From positions 1 to 64,000 of the forward strand of contig CAVYHJ010000013.1 in the NCBI GenBank assembly GCA_963768165.1: a DNA stretch of 64,000 nt, written 5' to 3'. The notes under the pieces are model-generated. The model saw nothing but the letters and a program-made list of their open reading frames with translations, was not told the origin of the DNA and made no database searches. Source of the stretch: CAVYHJ01 sp963768165 [NCBI: uncultured bacterium]. GTDB taxonomy: Bacteria > UBP4 > UBA4092. Position 1 is the stretch's first letter; each line of letters opens with the position of its first letter. The translations under genes were made by a program, and so were the position numbers. Positions 63,626 to 64,000 of the stretch are shown here, in pieces.

Positions 63626-63701
63626 GTCGAGTCGGGAGACTCGACCTATCGGATCAGGACAAGTACATCCACTAATGATAGGTCGGGTCTCCCGACCTGA
63701 C
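63626..63701. repeat. Inverted repeat with two inner hairpins
   Basis: Arms 63626-63650 and 63677-63701 (GTCGAGTCGGGAGACTCGAC and GATAGGTCGGGTCTCCCGAC) are near-complementary. Each arm also folds on itself: TCGAGTC-GGGA-GACTCGA and GGTCGGG-TCT-CCCGACC. An open minus-strand frame across it (63524-63805) is probably fortuitous. No gene is seen in 63335-63625. Confidence 0.65.
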
Positions 63702-63736
63702 AATTGGATTTTATCTTGCAGAGTTTTTCGGCATTT

Positions 63737-63886
63737 GAGACCTCTGAAAAAGTCCAATTTATGCAGGAAATAATAATTGTGCGAACGTACAATTATTCTA
63801 GGCACTTGATTTCATTGGAGATAAACTTTCTGCAGTTGCAGAAAGTTTTTTAAAAAGATAGAGAAAGCCACTTTTTCAGAGGACTC
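63737..63886. mobile_element. MITE-like element with 17-bp terminal inverted repeats
   Basis: Ends GAGACCTCTGAAAAAGT (63737-63753) and the inverted GAGTCCTCTGAAAAAGT (63886-63870), 16 of 17 bases matching. Inside are two palindromes, AATAATTGT/ACAATTATT (about 63771-63796) and AAACTTTCTGCA-GT-TGCAGAAAGTTT (63823-63848, then Ts). No transposase. Direct flanking duplication was not evident. Confidence 0.5.
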
Positions 63887-63936
63887 ATTTACCGAAAAAT
63901 TATTGGTTGATTGACTTTATTAAGGATAAAAGGTTT

Positions 63937-64000
63937 AGAGTTGTAGTAATGCTTTTTCGTAATCTTCCACAAAATATCTTTTGCCTTTGTGAATGACCTT
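63937..64000 (-). CDS. Partial C-terminus of a gene leaving the window
   Basis: The minus strand is open from the window edge to TAA at 63939-63937, reading KVIHKGKRYFVEDYEKALLQ then L. The codons look protein-like but about 20 residues are too few to name a family. Confidence 0.45.

Noticed and set aside
63524-63805. Open minus-strand frame of 93 codons
   Set aside because: It runs through an inverted repeat and part of a MITE-like element, has no ribosome-binding site and no recognisable domain; it is likely fortuitous.
1-64000. tRNA, rRNA or prophage genes
   Set aside because: No cloverleaf, CCA-adjacent or rRNA-like sequence and no phage structural or integrase genes were seen; small tRNAs could be missed by eye.

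Overview
The window reads like a chromosomal segment of a Gram-negative-type, moderately AT-rich bacterium from a poorly cultured lineage that lives on plant polysaccharides. Evidence: several secreted glycoside hydrolases (GH27, GH44, GH5, GH127), GspG-type pilin-like proteins of the sort common in Sumerlaeota, Hydrogenedentota, Omnitrophota and Planctomycetes-like genomes, very large secreted beta-helix, propeller and PKD proteins, and many palindromic intergenic repeats. I cannot fix the phylum: there is no rRNA or other marker gene. I saw no tRNA, rRNA, CRISPR, phage or intact IS gene.

Layout. 0-3.5 kb (minus): tandem family of zinc-ribbon + DUF4190 + pilin-like proteins, all with a decayed or frame-disrupted shared C-terminal tail. 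3.7-6.7 kb (minus): coupled GH44-GH27 operon. 6.7-17.1 kb (minus): a 1570-residue secreted beta-helix protein followed by three propeller genes, alternating with two 5'-truncated copies of the giant gene's 3' end. 17.8-22.2 kb (minus): ABC-F ATPase coupled to a GH5 mannanase-like gene, then a zinc-ribbon/DUF4190 protein and a GspG-like protein. 22.2-28 kb: AT-richer accessory island with a DUF4258/YgiT-type pair, a HAD protein lacking one catalytic Asp, an unrecognised 459-residue protein and a membrane-anchored radical SAM protein. 28-29.8 kb: repeat-rich spacer with a DUF433/DUF5615 pair whose toxin is frameshifted. 29.8-33 kb: two secreted GH5 enzymes and a GNAT acetyltransferase. 33-41.6 kb (minus): seven-gene glycan operon (GT2, TPR-methyltransferase, radical SAM/SPASM, four GT4-like). 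41.9-43.7 kb: GH127. 44.4-53.8 kb (plus): a second giant-protein locus (1760 residues) with the same layout as the first, giant, then propeller, orphan tail, propeller, orphan tail, propeller. 54-58.4 kb: FAD-linked oxidase, Gfo/Idh-type protein with an apparent ACG start, polyprenyl synthase and aminotransferase. 58.5-63.3 kb: secreted sedolisin (S53) protease with 11 PKD repeats. The last 0.7 kb holds inverted repeats, a MITE-like element and the end of a gene leaving the window.

How it fits together. The hydrolases suggest breakdown of mannan/galactomannan, xyloglucan or beta-glucan and arabinose side chains. The giant and propeller proteins are exported and probably act at the cell surface. 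The most unusual system is the pair of giant/propeller/orphan-tail arrays. The two loci arose or were remodelled separately (different tails and different propeller families) but share the same order, the same 165-nt leader and, at three of four junctions, a propeller and downstream tail in one reading frame separated by a single stop codon. The orphan tails have kept open frames with mostly synonymous changes, so they look like maintained parts of the system and not debris.
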